From: Closterium sp. NIES-65
Lineage: Eukaryota; Streptophyta; Zygnematophyceae; Desmidiales; Closteriaceae
Direction: 5' to 3'
DNA: 64,000 nt
Assembly (NCBI GenBank): GCA_948144175.1
Contig: CANXME010002579.1
Coordinates: 1,610,001-1,674,000, forward strand
Shown: in pieces, positions 10,601-21,184 of the stretch
Layout of the letters: each line of letters opens with the position of its first letter
Numbering within the stretch: the first letter of the stretch is position 1
Program-made: the position numbers and the translations under genes
The notes under the pieces: model-generated
Databases searched by the model: none
What the model saw: only the letters and a program-made list of their open reading frames with translations
What the model was told of the DNA's origin: nothing

Positions 10601-13474
10601 GTCAAACGTGACATCCTGGGAGGACAGAACACGTCGAGAGGTGGGGTGGTAGACCTGCCACCCAGGCGCGTCAGGGGGGAACCCCAGGAAGACGCAAGGA
10701 GCAGCACGAGGGGACAGCTTGTTCGCAGACAAGTTGCGGACAAACGCCCAAGATCCCCAGACCCGGAACGCGGACGCATCGCCAACCTTCCCTGTCCACA
10801 GCAAGGCTGGGGAGGTCTCCGACCTGGAGACCCTGGGGTGGAGGTTGATCTGATGCGCCGCGTACCTCACCGCAAACGGCCACAGAAAATGGGGGGCAGC
10901 CGCATGCATCATAGACGTACGAGCGACGTCCATGACCATGCCAATGCGGCGCTCAGCAATCCCATTTTGCTGCGGTGAGTCTGGAAGCGTGAAGGTCTGA
11001 CGGATGCCTCGTGCGCGACAGTAGACTCGCAGTAGTCCAGAGGAGAACTCTCCGCCTCTGTCCGAGTGCAGACGCAGAACAGGGAAGTCCGAGCCTAAGC
11101 TCTGCCTGAGCTGGAGACGAGCAGCGCGGATCCAATCGATCAGCACCTCAGTGACATCACCCTTGCTGCGCAAGGGGAAGACTGTGGTGTAACGCGAGTA
11201 GTCGTCAACAACGAGCAGGAAGTAGCGCTCGTAACCCTGTCCACGGATGTGGGCTGGGCCCCACATGTCCATGTGAAGCGTCTGTAACGGGGCCTCTGTC
11301 GGAGGAAACTGGGAGGAGTGAGGGGCAGCACGCTGGCGCCCCTCGACACAGGGGACACAGGTAGGGCCAGGGCCCTGAGGAAGGGGAGGGAGGGACCGGG
11401 GGAGACCAGACACAAGAAGACGGGAGGCCATGCCTCTGAGCCGAAGCAGAGAGGGGTGGCCAAGGCGGTGGTGCCAGAGGAGCGTCTCGTGAGACAGGAG
11501 ACGACACGAACAGGGGGCAGACTCAGGACCAGACCTGGACGCCGCAACAAACACCTGACCTGACGCAGCTACCCTACCAGACTCAGCAACTCGAGGAGAC
11601 GCAGTGGTCAGAGTGTACAGGCTCGACCCCAGCTCACGGGTGAACGTAGCCAGGTGTCGGCCTGTGCCAGCCTCTATACAGTGGGTCACTCGCCGACGCA
11701 CAGGAGTGAACTGGTGGTCACCCGCATCCTGTAGGTCAGCACCACTCACCAGGTTTGTCGAGAACGAGGGGAGGTAAAGACCAGACAGGGTGCCAGAGGG
11801 AGCCGCCGGACACGGTAGGACTGTGGAGAAGCGAGACAGGACAGGACCCCCAGAGGGGTCAGCCAGAGACACCGCAACCGGCCGACTAAGCGGCGTGAGT
11901 GTGGTGCGGTCCCGAAAGAAGGAGCGAGACGCCCCAGAATCAAGGTTGAAGGTGAGGGAGGCCGAAGCCGGCGTAGTACCTGAGAGCGCAGACTCACCAG
12001 TACCTGAGGACGCATACACACCAGCACCTAGAGCAGCAGCCGTACCAGTACCTAGAGCAGCAGTCTCGATCCCCGGATCGGGCGGGAAACACCAGTAACA
12101 GTCACCCTCATCACTAATAGACACTGCATACATGGCAGAGAGAATAGCATCAAAGTCAAGATCAAAGATGGCAACACGTGCCCTAGAAAGCTCGTCCCAG
12201 CGAGGGATCTCTGAGGCCTCCGGGAACTGGTGACGCCACGCGTCCGTCAGGCGGCCAAAGCAGCGCTGGGTGGGGTGCGCACCCCCACACTGCTCACCCG
12301 CACGGTCGCCGGTGCGCAGGACGTAGGTGCAAGGACCAAAACCCCCACCCCGCTGGCGTGCAGTGTACCACTCACGGAGCTGCTGAGGGGACAGGGTCGC
12401 ACGACCGCGCTGCTGCTGCTGGCGCGAGCCACCACCGGAGCCACTCCTCTGCGAAGACCCGCGACCAGCTCCACCGCCACCCCCACCGCCTCCGCTGCCT
12501 CCACTGCCACCGCTGCCTCCACCGCCGTCTCCTCCGCCACCTCCGCTCCCACCGCCACCGCCGCCGCCGCCTCCGCCTCCACTGCCGCCACCAACCCCCC
12601 CACTCCCACCTCCACTCCCACCGCCACCCCCACTCCCCGCACCGCCTCCACCTCCACCTCCACCGCCCGCTCCTCCAGCTCCCTTGCCCCCCTTGCCCTT
12701 GCCAAAGCGGCGTCTCCCGCTAGGGGCAGACGCCGCACCGACCGACTCAAGACCAAGGAGGTCGGCCGCAGCAGCAGAGGCAACAGAGGGCAGCAGGGGG
12801 GAGGGAGAACACCCCTCAAAGATGGGGGTGCGCGGGTCACCTCGAGAGGCTCCTACAGCGACTATGCTCTTCTCCATCGCGAGGAGGGCCTTCTCGAGGA
12901 GGTCTACAGTGAGTGTGGTGGGAAAGACTGAGAGAAAGTGGTCCCTGACTACTCGAAGGGAGTCAGGGAGGCGAGTGACTAGGAAGTACAGAGTGATGTA
13001 CATGGGGGGGGGGTTCGCGACGCAGAAGTCAGCAGGAAGTGCAGCGTGGTAGCGAGTATCACTAGTGCGGAGGTGCGTAGTGAGGTCAGCTACGGTGGGA
13101 AAGGCAGCAAGGTCAGGGAAGAGGTACGGTAGCATGAGGTGGCTCGGTGCAGCAGTGGCAGGGGAGGAGTAGCACGCGACTACAGCGTCGTACAAGGTCT
13201 GAGCACTCTTGTACTGACTAAAGTGCGCACGCTTGGAGGTAGGGAGGTGGCGACGCACAGCAAGACGTGCAGCAGCGCCGCGCGTGGCCCACTGGGAGCG
13301 AACAGTGGCGTCAGCATCAGCAGCAGGGGCTGGGGAAGCGCCAGAGGTAAGGTCAAAAAGAGAGAGGTCGTCTGCCCTATCACACTGTAAGAACAGCTGC
13401 AGGTTATCTACCCATACCTCGAATTCAATGGCCCGACCCTCAGCGTCAAAAGCGAGGACACTGGGGGTAGCCAT
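7619..13474 (-). pseudogene. Element B gag-pol polyprotein with three premature stops
   Basis: One frame runs from the start (MATPSVLAF, ATG at 13472-13474) to the natural end at 7619. In order it encodes a copia gag, a Gly-rich tract (about 12440-12700), a CCCH-like motif (12260-12331), protease (LDSGASRSFF), integrase (HHRLGH..CVPC zinc site, HMDMWGP, LHSDRGGEF, NGIAERR), a pentapeptide linker (10235-10430), RT (YVDDL, 8590-8620 region) and RNase H (GHADASWADD, VDNKAMLAL). The frame is never shifted, but stops occur at 9707-9709 (GAG to TAG), 9140-9142 (CAG to TAG) and 8303-8305 (TGA where E has a Pro codon). The first stop lies between integrase and RT, so a shortened gag-protease-integrase of 1255 aa could still be made. 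Confidence 0.95.
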
Positions 13475-13798
13475 GACGACAAACGACTAGCAGTGCAAGT
13501 AGTAGGTGAAGGGCACGCAGTGACAGAGGGGCTATGCTCACCGGACAAGGCTGCTCGGGCGGCGCGACTGTAGGGCGGCTCGGCGGCTCGACTGCTAGGG
13601 CGGCTCGGCGGCTCGGCTGCTGTGTGGCTCGGCGGCTCGGGCGGCGCAGGCGGCTCGGGCGGCTCGGGCGGCTCGGGCACTCAGCGGCACAGGCGGCTCG
13701 GGTGGCTCGGCTCCTCAGTGGTACAGGCGGCTCGGGCAGCTCGGGTGGCGCAGGTGGCATGGGCGGCTCGGGTGTCACAGCGGCGTACGGGCAGCGTG
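13475..13798 (-). repeat. Element B leader, gag-proximal half: GC-rich minisatellite
   Basis: Between the gag start and the X insertion lie tandem words such as GGCGGCTCGG (about 13555-13775). They belong to the untranslated leader of B. Apparent open frames here are translations of the repeat and resemble no protein. Confidence 0.8.
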
Positions 13799-14628
13799 TG
13801 TTGGTGCAACCCTATGGTTTGCACTCGGCTTGTTGTCCGTGTGTGTGCATGTGTGTGTGTCTATGGAATGGTATGAGGGCATGGGATAATATATATTTAA
13901 TGCTTATAATTGTGTGTGAATGTTGAGTCATGATGTCGAGTGTATGTGTCGAGTCAATAGCGAGTTATCGCTAGACGCGTGTTACGCGGTCGTTTGTGTC
14001 TCGCGCGCGATTTCTATTTTGTCGTGCGCGGTTTCTCTTTTGTCCTGTGTCGAACGTTCGGTGTGTCGCAGGTGTGTGCAGCAGACCCATCAAGAACTCA
14101 AGGATGAGTTTGTGATGAAGAGCCGAGCCTTGGTGTCAATCCACAAGTGATTTCAAAGCTCGCCAAAAGGGTACACCTCAAGATATTGAAGATAGTTACA
14201 TTACTTTGTGTAGTGTAACATTTCACTTGGTGTAGGCCCTAGTGAAGGGTAGTTTCGAGACCCTTCGTGGTTGGGGACAGTGTGGCACTGTTCCACATCA
14301 CTGTACCTCGGCTCTTGGGGTTTGTAGGAGCTGGGAGTCATTCCCAACTCGTAACTCTTCCTAACTCTTCCTATCTTGTGTTCTAAGACCATAGTGGCTG
14401 CCATAGTGCCGTTCGTTCAAACCAACCGTGTGTCGTCAATACTTGGTCAAATCGTGCGATCTAAATTGCCTATTGTAGGCGACAATAAGGCGCTCCAGAT
14501 CCAAGTTGAATCAAGTCATTTGAATCTGTGACCAAAACACTATGAACGTTTGAAGCCGCTGTGCAGAAATCCGACTGTGCACTCTATCTTTCGTTTTAGG
14601 CACATTGGAGCCTACTGTGACTATAACA
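13799..14628 (+). repeat. Element X 5' LTR (830 bp)
   Basis: TGTTGG...ATAACA, near-identical to 19474-20303. It contains an AT-rich TATA-like segment (TAATATATATTT at 13887-13898) that may be the core promoter, followed by GT-rich and CGCG-rich stretches. Short open frames inside it are identical in both LTRs and look fortuitous. Confidence 0.97.
13887..13898 (+). promoter_or_regulatory. Possible TATA box in the X 5' LTR
   Basis: TAATATATATTT is the only long AT-only TATA-like run in the first 150 bp of the LTR. The same sequence is at 19562-19573 in the 3' LTR. Assignment rests on composition and position only. Confidence 0.4.
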
Positions 14629-14630
14629 AG

Positions 14631-14642
14631 TGGTATCAGAGC
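14631..14642 (+). promoter_or_regulatory. Element X primer-binding site
   Basis: TGGTATCAGAGC two bases after the 5' LTR is complementary to the 3' end of plant-type initiator-Met tRNA, the usual primer of copia reverse transcription. Confidence 0.93.
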
Positions 14643-14662
14643 CCCTCGGAGCAGTTTCGACA

Positions 14663-17600
14663 ATGGCTGGACCTGAGGAAAGGGGTGGCAGAGGTGCTGG
14701 TGGCAGAGGAGAAGCCCAAGCTCAAGGCCAACCCCGTGACTCAGCCATGGCGCCCGTGCAACCAAGTGTTGGCCCATCTAGGGATGAGCCTAGAGTGTTT
14801 GGCCTTGACAAGTTCAATGGTGACAACTTTGCTGAGTGGTCCTTCAGAATGGAGAACATATTTGACCACTATGACCTGCTGGAGGTGATGGAAGGAACGG
14901 AGAAGCGTCCCGAGAACGACCCGGAGAAGAGCCCGTGGGTGCGGAAGAGCGCACAAGGCTACCTCCTACTTGGGCAAGCGTTGGGGAGCAGCCAAATCCG
15001 TCACATCAAGCCCTTCCAGCGTGAACCAGAGAAGGGACCAAAAGCATGGGCTGCTCTCAAGGGTGTACACGCTCCTGCAACAGCGGCGGTAGCTGTGGTG
15101 TTGGAACGGCAAATGGCGACGTTACGAATTGAAGATGATGAAGCGGTTGAAGAAGGGGTGCAGAAATTCTTCGACTTGTTGACGCGGCTTGAGGGAGCTG
15201 ATTTGAACTATAGTGAGCTCCAAAAGAAGACCAAGTTGCTGGCCCTACTCCCGGAGTCATGGTCCTCGCTCATCATCAACCTTAATCGTGACTTGCCCCG
15301 CCTCTCGCTTGAAGACGTGAAGCGAGCTATCCTTCAAGAGGATTTCCGCCGCCGTGAATTGGCGAGTGCGGATGGCGCTGGGGCAGCGAGCATCGGCCGT
15401 GGATATGGTCGAGAAAGAGGCAGAGGACGAGGGGGAGGAAGGTTTGGTGGCAGCAACTTCGGCGGAGGCCGTGGGAGTGGCGGTTACGGCAGCGACGAGA
15501 AGAACTACGGACGCGGTCGCGGCCGATTCGACGGCGAGTGTCACTATTGCCACAAGAGCGGACACATGTGGCGCGACTGCTACAAACTCCCTGATGGTTG
15601 GACCCCTGCTCAAGGCCAAGAGGGTAGAGGAGCAGGAGGAGGGAGAGGAAGAGGCCGTGGAGGCCGTGGCGGTCGCGGTGGCGGAGCTGCAAACATGAAG
15701 AGCGGAGACAACGACAAGGACCCGAGCGACGATCGATACCCGGGTCTATTCTACTTCGTGTCGACGCAAGTACCGGCTGGTCCAGAGAAGGATGAAGGCT
15801 TTGAGGAGCCAGCAGCTGTGGGGAAGGTGACCCTACACCCCCTGGACTATTGGGTGATTGATAGTGGCGCTACCTATAGCATGACACCTCGCCCGGACTT
15901 GCTCACCGAACTCGAGCCGTCACCGGTGAAGCATGTCACATCGGCTTTGGGGCAGCGAGCAGAGGTGAAAGGCATGGGGAAGGCCATGTTCAAGGGTGCT
16001 GATGGGAAGATGGTGGGCCTCAAGAACGTGCTTTGGGTGCCCAGCCTTGCTGCAAACCTGATTTCCGTGCGGCGGTTGGCAAAGGCCGGCATGGACACTA
16101 ACTCGAAGGGAGCCAAGACCTACACCGCAAGGCTTGGCGATCGGATTCTTTGGGACCTTCATGAGGACAGAGATGTCTACAACGAGATGTGGCAGATCCC
16201 TGTGGTCCCAATGCCTAAGGAGAGGCAAGTGGCAGCAAGCGTCAGCACTAAAGGTGGAGCGGTTGGTAGCGGCGATTGCGCGGACGGTCGCGCTAAGGAG
16301 AAGGAGTCCAAGAAGTGCAATCTTGGAGGGACCAGCAAGTTCAGTGAACCTAAGGAGAGTGTTGCAGCAACCAAGGAGCAGCAAAAGGGTGAGGAGAACC
16401 CCGAGGCAACAGCGGAGGAGGACTACGGAGAGAGTATGTGGGGCGCTATTGCGAGCGCGGCATTCTCCAATCCAACTTCGGCTACGGGGGAGTGTGATTG
16501 GCTCACCTTGCATCGGCGCATGGGGCATGTGGCCCTGCCCATCTTGCAGCAGCTAGTGAAGAATGAGATGGTTGCTGGCATACGTGTGAAGGGGGAGCCC
16601 GATGAGGTACTTGGCTGCCCGACGTGCATGCAAGCCAAGTTCACCCGTTTCCCATTCTCTAGTTCGGAGGCAACGGCTAAGGCACCACTTGATGAGGTGG
16701 TGATGGACGTGGTGGGCCCCCTGAAGCTTGGAGCTGCTGGAGCTGAGTACTTCCTCACTATTGTTGACGTCTACACCCGTATGACTTGGGTGTACGTGCT
16801 GGCCAAGAAGAGCGACGTGGCTGAAACGTTGAAGGCGGATTGGTTCCCGATGGTGGAACGGCAACAAGACCGTCTAGTCAAGTCAATCCGCACCGATCGA
16901 GGGGGAGAGTTCCTGAGCAAGGAGTTTGGGTTGTGGCTTAAGAAGAATGGTATTCGACACTCCCTCACCATGCCATACTCCCCTGCAATGAACGGCATCG
17001 CTGAGCGAGCGAACCGCACAATCACGGAGGCGGCACGCGGGTTGCTCATTGAAGCCGGGCTACCCGACTATTTCTGGCCTGATGCGGTGCGGAGCGCATG
17101 TGTGGCCAAGAACAGAGCCTTGACTCATGTGGGAGCAGACAAATGGGTGCCCTATGTGGAGTGGCTAGGAAGGAAGCCAAAGGTGGATATGCTTCGGGTG
17201 TTCGGGTGCATGTGCATGGCGCTTGTGCCTAAGCATCTTCGGCACAACAAGCTTGGTGCCAAGGCGGTGTGGGCCGTGCACTTGGGCATGGCTCAAAACA
17301 GCAAGGGATGGCTTCTTTGGGACCCATTCACCAAGAAGTTCTTGGTGAGCAGGGACTGCAAGTTCATGGAGAACTTCATGTACAAGGATTGGAAGGCGGA
17401 GAATGAGGCGAAGATAGGCGTGCGGTTTGGGGAGGTGAAGAGTTCCGGTTTGGAGCATGTGGAGCTGCCTTTGGAGCTGAGCAGCGGCAGCACAACCACG
17501 AGGCAATCCTCCCTTGTGAAAGGGGCAGAGGAGGCCACTGATGCAGAGGAAGAAGAGAAGGAGGTGCAGCAAGTGAGTGAGCGTGCACCGTCACTCCCTT

Positions 17601-19432
17601 CCCGTACCACGAGTGCTCCACGGAATCGAGCCACACCGCAGCAACGCCAAGGCCTTCAAGTCGCTGCAGCTGAGGAGGAAGGAAGGGGGAAGAGGAGAGT
17701 TCAACCCCCTAATAGGCTGACCTATGATGCACTTGGAAAGCAAGGCAAGACAGCCCTGGCCGGAGCGGCAATGATGGTCGGAGACGATGAGGAGAGTGAC
17801 TACGAGGAGTGTGCCTTCGCGTTCTTCTCTCCGGTGGAGATGCCGGGAGAACCAGCAACTCTCAAGGAGGCTTTGGAGAGTAGTGATGCTGAGGAGTGGA
17901 AGAAGGCTTTGGAGAGTGAGCTGAAGAGCATCGAGGAGAATGACACGTTTGAATTGGTGGAGCTACCGGAGGGGCGTACGGCGATAACGTCCAAGTGGCT
18001 CTTCAAAATCAAGTCGGATGCCGACGGCAAGATCGAGCGTTACAAGTCTAGGCTTGTAGCCAAGGGGTACCAGCAGAAGGAGAAGGTGGACTTCAAGGAG
18101 CTGTTTGCCCCTGTGGTGAAGCCGACGACGCTGCGAACCCTATTCGCGGGAGCCGCCATCAAAGGATGGGTGGTGAAGCAAATGGACATTGTGACGGCAT
18201 TCCTTAACGGCATCCTTGAGGAGGAGATTTTTATGGCACAGCCAGAGGGGTTTGATGATGGTAGTGGCAGAGTGTGGAAGCTGAAGAAGGCCCTCTATGG
18301 GCTGAAGCAGGCCCCTAGGCAATGGTACATGAAGCTGCGCGAAGTGTTGGAGGAGATCGGCTTCACTCCCTCAACGGCCGATCACTCCTTGTTCATGCTT
18401 GGCGAGGGGGAGCAGAGGAGCTTCATGGTGGTTTATGTGGATGACATTCTCATATTCTCACCCTCCTCTGACCTTGTGAAGGAGGTGATGCTGAAGCTGC
18501 ATGACAAGTTCAAGTGCAAGTCCCTTGGTGACGTGAACTTCTACCTTGGGCTCCACATCGAACGAGACGTGGAGAAGCGGAGCATGCGAGTGCACCAACG
18601 GAAGTACCTAGAGGCGTTGGCTGCCAACTTCGGCCAGAGTGAAGGTCATGTGGCTACTCCCTTTCCCTCTGGGTTCAAGTGTGTGAAGGGGCCAGAGGAG
18701 GAGAGCGTTGGAGAAGAGGAGAGGCGCCGATTTCACTCGTTGGTGGGCAGCCTCATGTATGCGGCGGTAAACACCCGACCGGACGTCGCGTTTGCTACCG
18801 GGCAGCTGGCTAGGGTTGTGCAATGCCCTAATGAGGAGCAGGTAGCAGCTGGAATGAGGGTGTCCAAGTATCTTGGCCAAACACCGACCGTTGGGCTGCA
18901 ATACTCGGCGGCGGCACAAAGGCGCCAAAAGGGCGCGGATGGTGTTGAACCCGGGCGTTTGTTCCTCACCGCCTACTCGGATGCTTCATATGCATCAGAA
19001 CCAGAGGACATGACAAGTGTGGGAGGCTTCATATGCTGTGTTGGTGGAGGCCCAACTGCTTGGGAGAGCAAGAAGCAGGTTGACCAAGCTTTGAGCTCGG
19101 TGGAGTCCGAATACATGGCACTCTTCCGTGCCGTACGGGAGATTGTGTGGCAGCGGCGTTTGTTGGCTGAATTGGGGGAGGAGCAGCAAGGACCTACCCC
19201 ACTGTATTGTGACAGCCAGGGTGCCATTGCTCTTGCTAAGAACCCTGTGTTGCATGGACTCACGAAGCACATGAGGGTGAAGTGGCATTGGACGAGGAGC
19301 ATGGTAACCGCGGGTGAAGTTGAGTTGCGCTACGTGAAGACCACGGGGCAGCCGGCTGACATGATGACCAAGAGGCTGGTGGAGCAGCAGCATTGGAAGT
19401 GTTGCAAGCTGGCTGGGATGGCTCTGAACTGA
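14663..19432 (+). CDS. Element X Ty1/copia gag-pol polyprotein, intact
   Basis: A single open frame of 1589 aa from ATG 14663 (MAGPEERG) can encode all retrotransposition proteins. An in-frame ATG at 14630 overlaps the LTR-PBS junction and is less likely. Gag has a UBN2-type copia capsid (KFNGDNFAEWSFRME, about residue 50), RG-rich flanks and a CCHC zinc knuckle (CHYCHKSGHMWRDC) from residue 293. The protease active site DSGAT is at residue 400. Integrase has an HHCC zinc site (HRRMGH..CPTC) and D682, D745 and E781 (35 residues between the last two, as expected). RT carries YVDDIL (Asp 1260/1261). RNase H has SDASYA (Asp near 1440), SVESEYMA and CDSQGAIAL. Every catalytic motif is present. 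Its length is normal for the family, so it is a candidate active element. Confidence 0.97.
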   Translation: MAGPEERGGRGAGGRGEAQAQGQPRDSAMAPVQPSVGPSRDEPRVFGLDKFNGDNFAEWSFRMENIFDHYDLLEVMEGTEKRPENDPEKSPWVRKSAQGYLLLGQALGSSQIRHIKPFQREPEKGPKAWAALKGVHAPATAAVAVVLERQMATLRIEDDEAVEEGVQKFFDLLTRLEGADLNYSELQKKTKLLALLPESWSSLIINLNRDLPRLSLEDVKRAILQEDFRRRELASADGAGAASIGRGYGRERGRGRGGGRFGGSNFGGGRGSGGYGSDEKNYGRGRGRFDGECHYCHKSGHMWRDCYKLPDGWTPAQGQEGRGAGGGRGRGRGGRGGRGGGAANMKSGDNDKDPSDDRYPGLFYFVSTQVPAGPEKDEGFEEPAAVGKVTLHPLDYWVIDSGATYSMTPRPDLLTELEPSPVKHVTSALGQRAEVKGMGKAMFKGADGKMVGLKNVLWVPSLAANLISVRRLAKAGMDTNSKGAKTYTARLGDRILWDLHEDRDVYNEMWQIPVVPMPKERQVAASVSTKGGAVGSGDCADGRAKEKESKKCNLGGTSKFSEPKESVAATKEQQKGEENPEATAEEDYGESMWGAIASAAFSNPTSATGECDWLTLHRRMGHVALPILQQLVKNEMVAGIRVKGEPDEVLGCPTCMQAKFTRFPFSSSEATAKAPLDEVVMDVVGPLKLGAAGAEYFLTIVDVYTRMTWVYVLAKKSDVAETLKADWFPMVERQQDRLVKSIRTDRGGEFLSKEFGLWLKKNGIRHSLTMPYSPAMNGIAERANRTITEAARGLLIEAGLPDYFWPDAVRSACVAKNRALTHVGADKWVPYVEWLGRKPKVDMLRVFGCMCMALVPKHLRHNKLGAKAVWAVHLGMAQNSKGWLLWDPFTKKFLVSRDCKFMENFMYKDWKAENEAKIGVRFGEVKSSGLEHVELPLELSSGSTTTRQSSLVKGAEEATDAEEEEKEVQQVSERAPSLPSRTTSAPRNRATPQQRQGLQVAAAEEEGRGKRRVQPPNRLTYDALGKQGKTALAGAAMMVGDDEESDYEECAFAFFSPVEMPGEPATLKEALESSDAEEWKKALESELKSIEENDTFELVELPEGRTAITSKWLFKIKSDADGKIERYKSRLVAKGYQQKEKVDFKELFAPVVKPTTLRTLFAGAAIKGWVVKQMDIVTAFLNGILEEEIFMAQPEGFDDGSGRVWKLKKALYGLKQAPRQWYMKLREVLEEIGFTPSTADHSLFMLGEGEQRSFMVVYVDDILIFSPSSDLVKEVMLKLHDKFKCKSLGDVNFYLGLHIERDVEKRSMRVHQRKYLEALAANFGQSEGHVATPFPSGFKCVKGPEEESVGEEERRRFHSLVGSLMYAAVNTRPDVAFATGQLARVVQCPNEEQVAAGMRVSKYLGQTPTVGLQYSAAAQRRQKGADGVEPGRLFLTAYSDASYASEPEDMTSVGGFICCVGGGPTAWESKKQVDQALSSVESEYMALFRAVREIVWQRRLLAELGEEQQGPTPLYCDSQGAIALAKNPVLHGLTKHMRVKWHWTRSMVTAGEVELRYVKTTGQPADMMTKRLVEQQHWKCCKLAGMALN

Positions 19433-19460
19433 CAGAGCAACACATCCTAAGGCCAACAAT

Positions 19461-19473
19461 CCGAGGGGGAGTT
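19461..19473 (+). promoter_or_regulatory. Element X polypurine tract
   Basis: CCGAGGGGGAGTT directly precedes the 3' LTR, the standard site for plus-strand priming. The 3' UTR is only about 40 nt and lacks the hairpin box of the other copia clade. Confidence 0.9.
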
Positions 19474-20303
19474 TGTTGGTGCAACCCTATGGTTTGCACT
19501 CGGCTTGTTGTCCGTGTGTGTGCATGTGTGTGTGTCTATGGAATGGTATGAGGGCATGGGATAATATATATTTAATGCTTATAATTGTGTGTGAATGTTG
19601 AGTCATGATGTCGAGTGTATGTGTCGAGTCAATAGCGAGTTATCGCTAGACGCGTGTTACGCGGTCGTTTGTGTCTCGCGCGCGATTTCTATTTTGTCGT
19701 GCGCGGTTTCTCTTTTGTCCTGTGTCGAACGTTCGGTGTGTCGCAGGTGTGTGCAGCAGACCCATCAAGAACTCAAGGATGAGTTTGTGATGAAGAGCCG
19801 AGCCTTGGTGTCAATCCACAAGTGATTTCAAAGCTCGCCAAAAGGGTACACCTCAAGATATTGAAGATAGTTACATTACTTTGTGTAGTGTAACATTTCA
19901 CTTGGTGTAGGCCCTAGTGAAGGGTAGTTTCGAGACCCTTCGTGGTTGGGGACAGTGTGGCACTGTTCCACATCACTGTACCTCGGCTCTTGGGGTTTGT
20001 AGGAGCTGGGAGTCATTCCCAACTCGTAACTCTTCCTAACTCTTCCTATCTTGTGTTCTAAGACCATAGTGGCTGCCATAGTGCCGTTCGTTCAAACCAA
20101 CCGTGTGTCGTCAATACTTGGTCAAATCGTGCGATCTAAATTGCCTATTGTAGGCGACAATACGGCGCTCCAGATCCAAGTTGAATCAAGTCATTTGAAT
20201 CTGTGACCAAAACACTATGAACGTTTGAAGCCACTGTGCAGAAATCCGACTGTGCACTCTATCTTTCGTTTTAGGCACATTGGAGCCTACTGTGACTATA
20301 ACA
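19474..20303 (+). repeat. Element X 3' LTR (830 bp)
   Basis: Direct repeat of 13799-14628 with two observed substitutions. It is followed by the TSD GCGTG. Confidence 0.97.
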
Positions 20304-21046
20304 GCGTGAGGCCGGGACTGCGGCGCGCAGCTGGGACGGGTGGCGCACGGGCGGCGTGGGGCCGGGACGGCGGCGCACGGCTGGGACGGGTGGCGCACGG
20401 GCGGCGTGGGGCCTGGACGGCGGCGCGCGGCCGGGACGGGTGGCGCACGGGCGGCATGGGAGGGCCGGGACGGTGGCGCAGGGCCGGGACGGGCGGCGCA
20501 CGGGCGGCTTGGGGCCGGGACGGCGGCGAGGGGCCGGGACGAGCGGCGCACGGGTGGCAAGGGGCCGGGACGGTTGTGCGCGGCCGGGACGGGCGGCGCA
20601 CGGGCGGCGTGGGGCCGGGACGGGCGGCGCACTGGCATTAACGGGCCGGGGCAGTGGCGCGCGGCCGAGATGGGGGGCGCACAGGCGGCGTGGGGCCGGG
20701 ACGGGCGGCGCACGGGCGTCTAGGGGCCGGGACGAGCGGTGTGCGGGCGTCTAAGGGCGGCGCGACGGCGGCGTGGGGCCGGGACGGGCGGCGCGCGGGC
20801 GTCTAGGGGCCGGGACGGGCGGCGCACGGGCGTCTGAGGGCGGCGTGCGGGCGTCTAGGGGCCGGGAAAGGTGGCGCGCGGGCGTCTAAGGGCGGCGCGC
20901 GGGCGTCTAGGGGCCGTGACGGGCGGCTAAAGGGGCTACTAGGGGCCGAGAGAGAGGGGAGCGCGACTCGGGCAAGGGCAGAGTGCGCTCCGGGCAGGAA
21001 AAAAAAAAGACGGTGGGCCCTAGGAACAGTTCCCACGAGGGAACCT
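20304..21046 (-). repeat. Element B leader, PBS-proximal half: GC minisatellite, A-run, GGGCCC box and hairpin
   Basis: About 640 bp of imperfect tandem repeats built from GGCCGGGACGG, GGCGCACGGGCGGC and GGGCGTCTAGGGGC words are followed by an A-run (about 20999-21008), GGTGGGCCC (palindrome 21015-21020) and an inverted repeat GTTCCC...GGGAAC (21029-21044) next to the primer-binding site. All long apparent frames (Arg/Pro/Ala-rich) are repeat translations. Confidence 0.8.
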
Positions 21047-21057
21047 GCTCGATACCA
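21047..21057 (-). promoter_or_regulatory. Element B primer-binding site
   Basis: Plus-strand GCTCGATACCA is the reverse complement of TGGTATCGAGC, one base short of the Met-tRNA-matching TGGTATCAGAGC. It abuts the 5' LTR. Confidence 0.85.
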
Positions 21058-21184
21058 TGAGAAAACTGAAACGAGAATGAACTATGAATGAAGTGAGTAC
21101 AAATATGAAACCCTAATTGGTTGTACCCCATATGGGATACCCCACTATAGCCTACACAACAACATAAGCTATAATATTCTAACA
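21058..21184 (-). repeat. Element B 5' LTR (127 bp)
   Basis: Direct-repeat partner of 7277-7407, lacking one GAAT unit. It is followed on the plus strand by the second TSD copy GTAGC at 21185-21189. Confidence 0.95.

Larger units (their letters stand above)
13799..20303 (+). mobile_element. Element X: intact Ty1/copia retrotransposon inserted in element B
   Basis: It has LTRs at 13799-14628 and 19474-20303 (830 bp each) and TSD GCGTG at 13794-13798 and 20304-20308. It has an exact primer-binding site, one uninterrupted gag-pol frame and a polypurine tract. I see only two differences between the LTRs (A/C in AATAAGGCG versus AATACGGCG, and G/A in GAAGCCGCTG versus GAAGCCACTG). X belongs to a different copia lineage from A, B, D, E and F: long LTRs, a canonical CCHC gag, and no GC-rich leader or 3' hairpin box. 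It is the youngest layer of a three-deep nest (X in B in G1). Confidence 0.98.
7277..21184 (-). mobile_element. Element B: Ty1/copia retrotransposon inserted in G1 and itself split by element X
   Basis: It has LTRs at 7277-7407 and 21058-21184, and the flanking 5-bp TSD GTAGC (7272-7276 and 21185-21189) marks the exact insertion. Reading on the minus strand, the order is 5' LTR, primer-binding site, GC-rich leader (split by X), gag, protease, integrase, RT, RNase H, 3' UTR with hairpin box, 3' LTR. Without X it would be about 7.4 kb, like F and E. The two LTRs differ by a 4-bp GAAT indel and about two substitutions, so the insertion is fairly young. Confidence 0.97.

Noticed and set aside
13920-14150. 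76-codon frame present identically at 13920-14150 and 19595-19825
   Set aside because: It is identical only because it lies in the two LTR copies of element X; no sign of coding.
14631-14642. tRNA gene fragment
   Set aside because: Only the 12-nt primer-binding complement of the Met tRNA end is present; there is no cloverleaf around it or at the other PBS sites.
20304-20940. Pro/Arg/Ala-rich open frames in both strands
   Set aside because: They are translations of the element B leader minisatellite.
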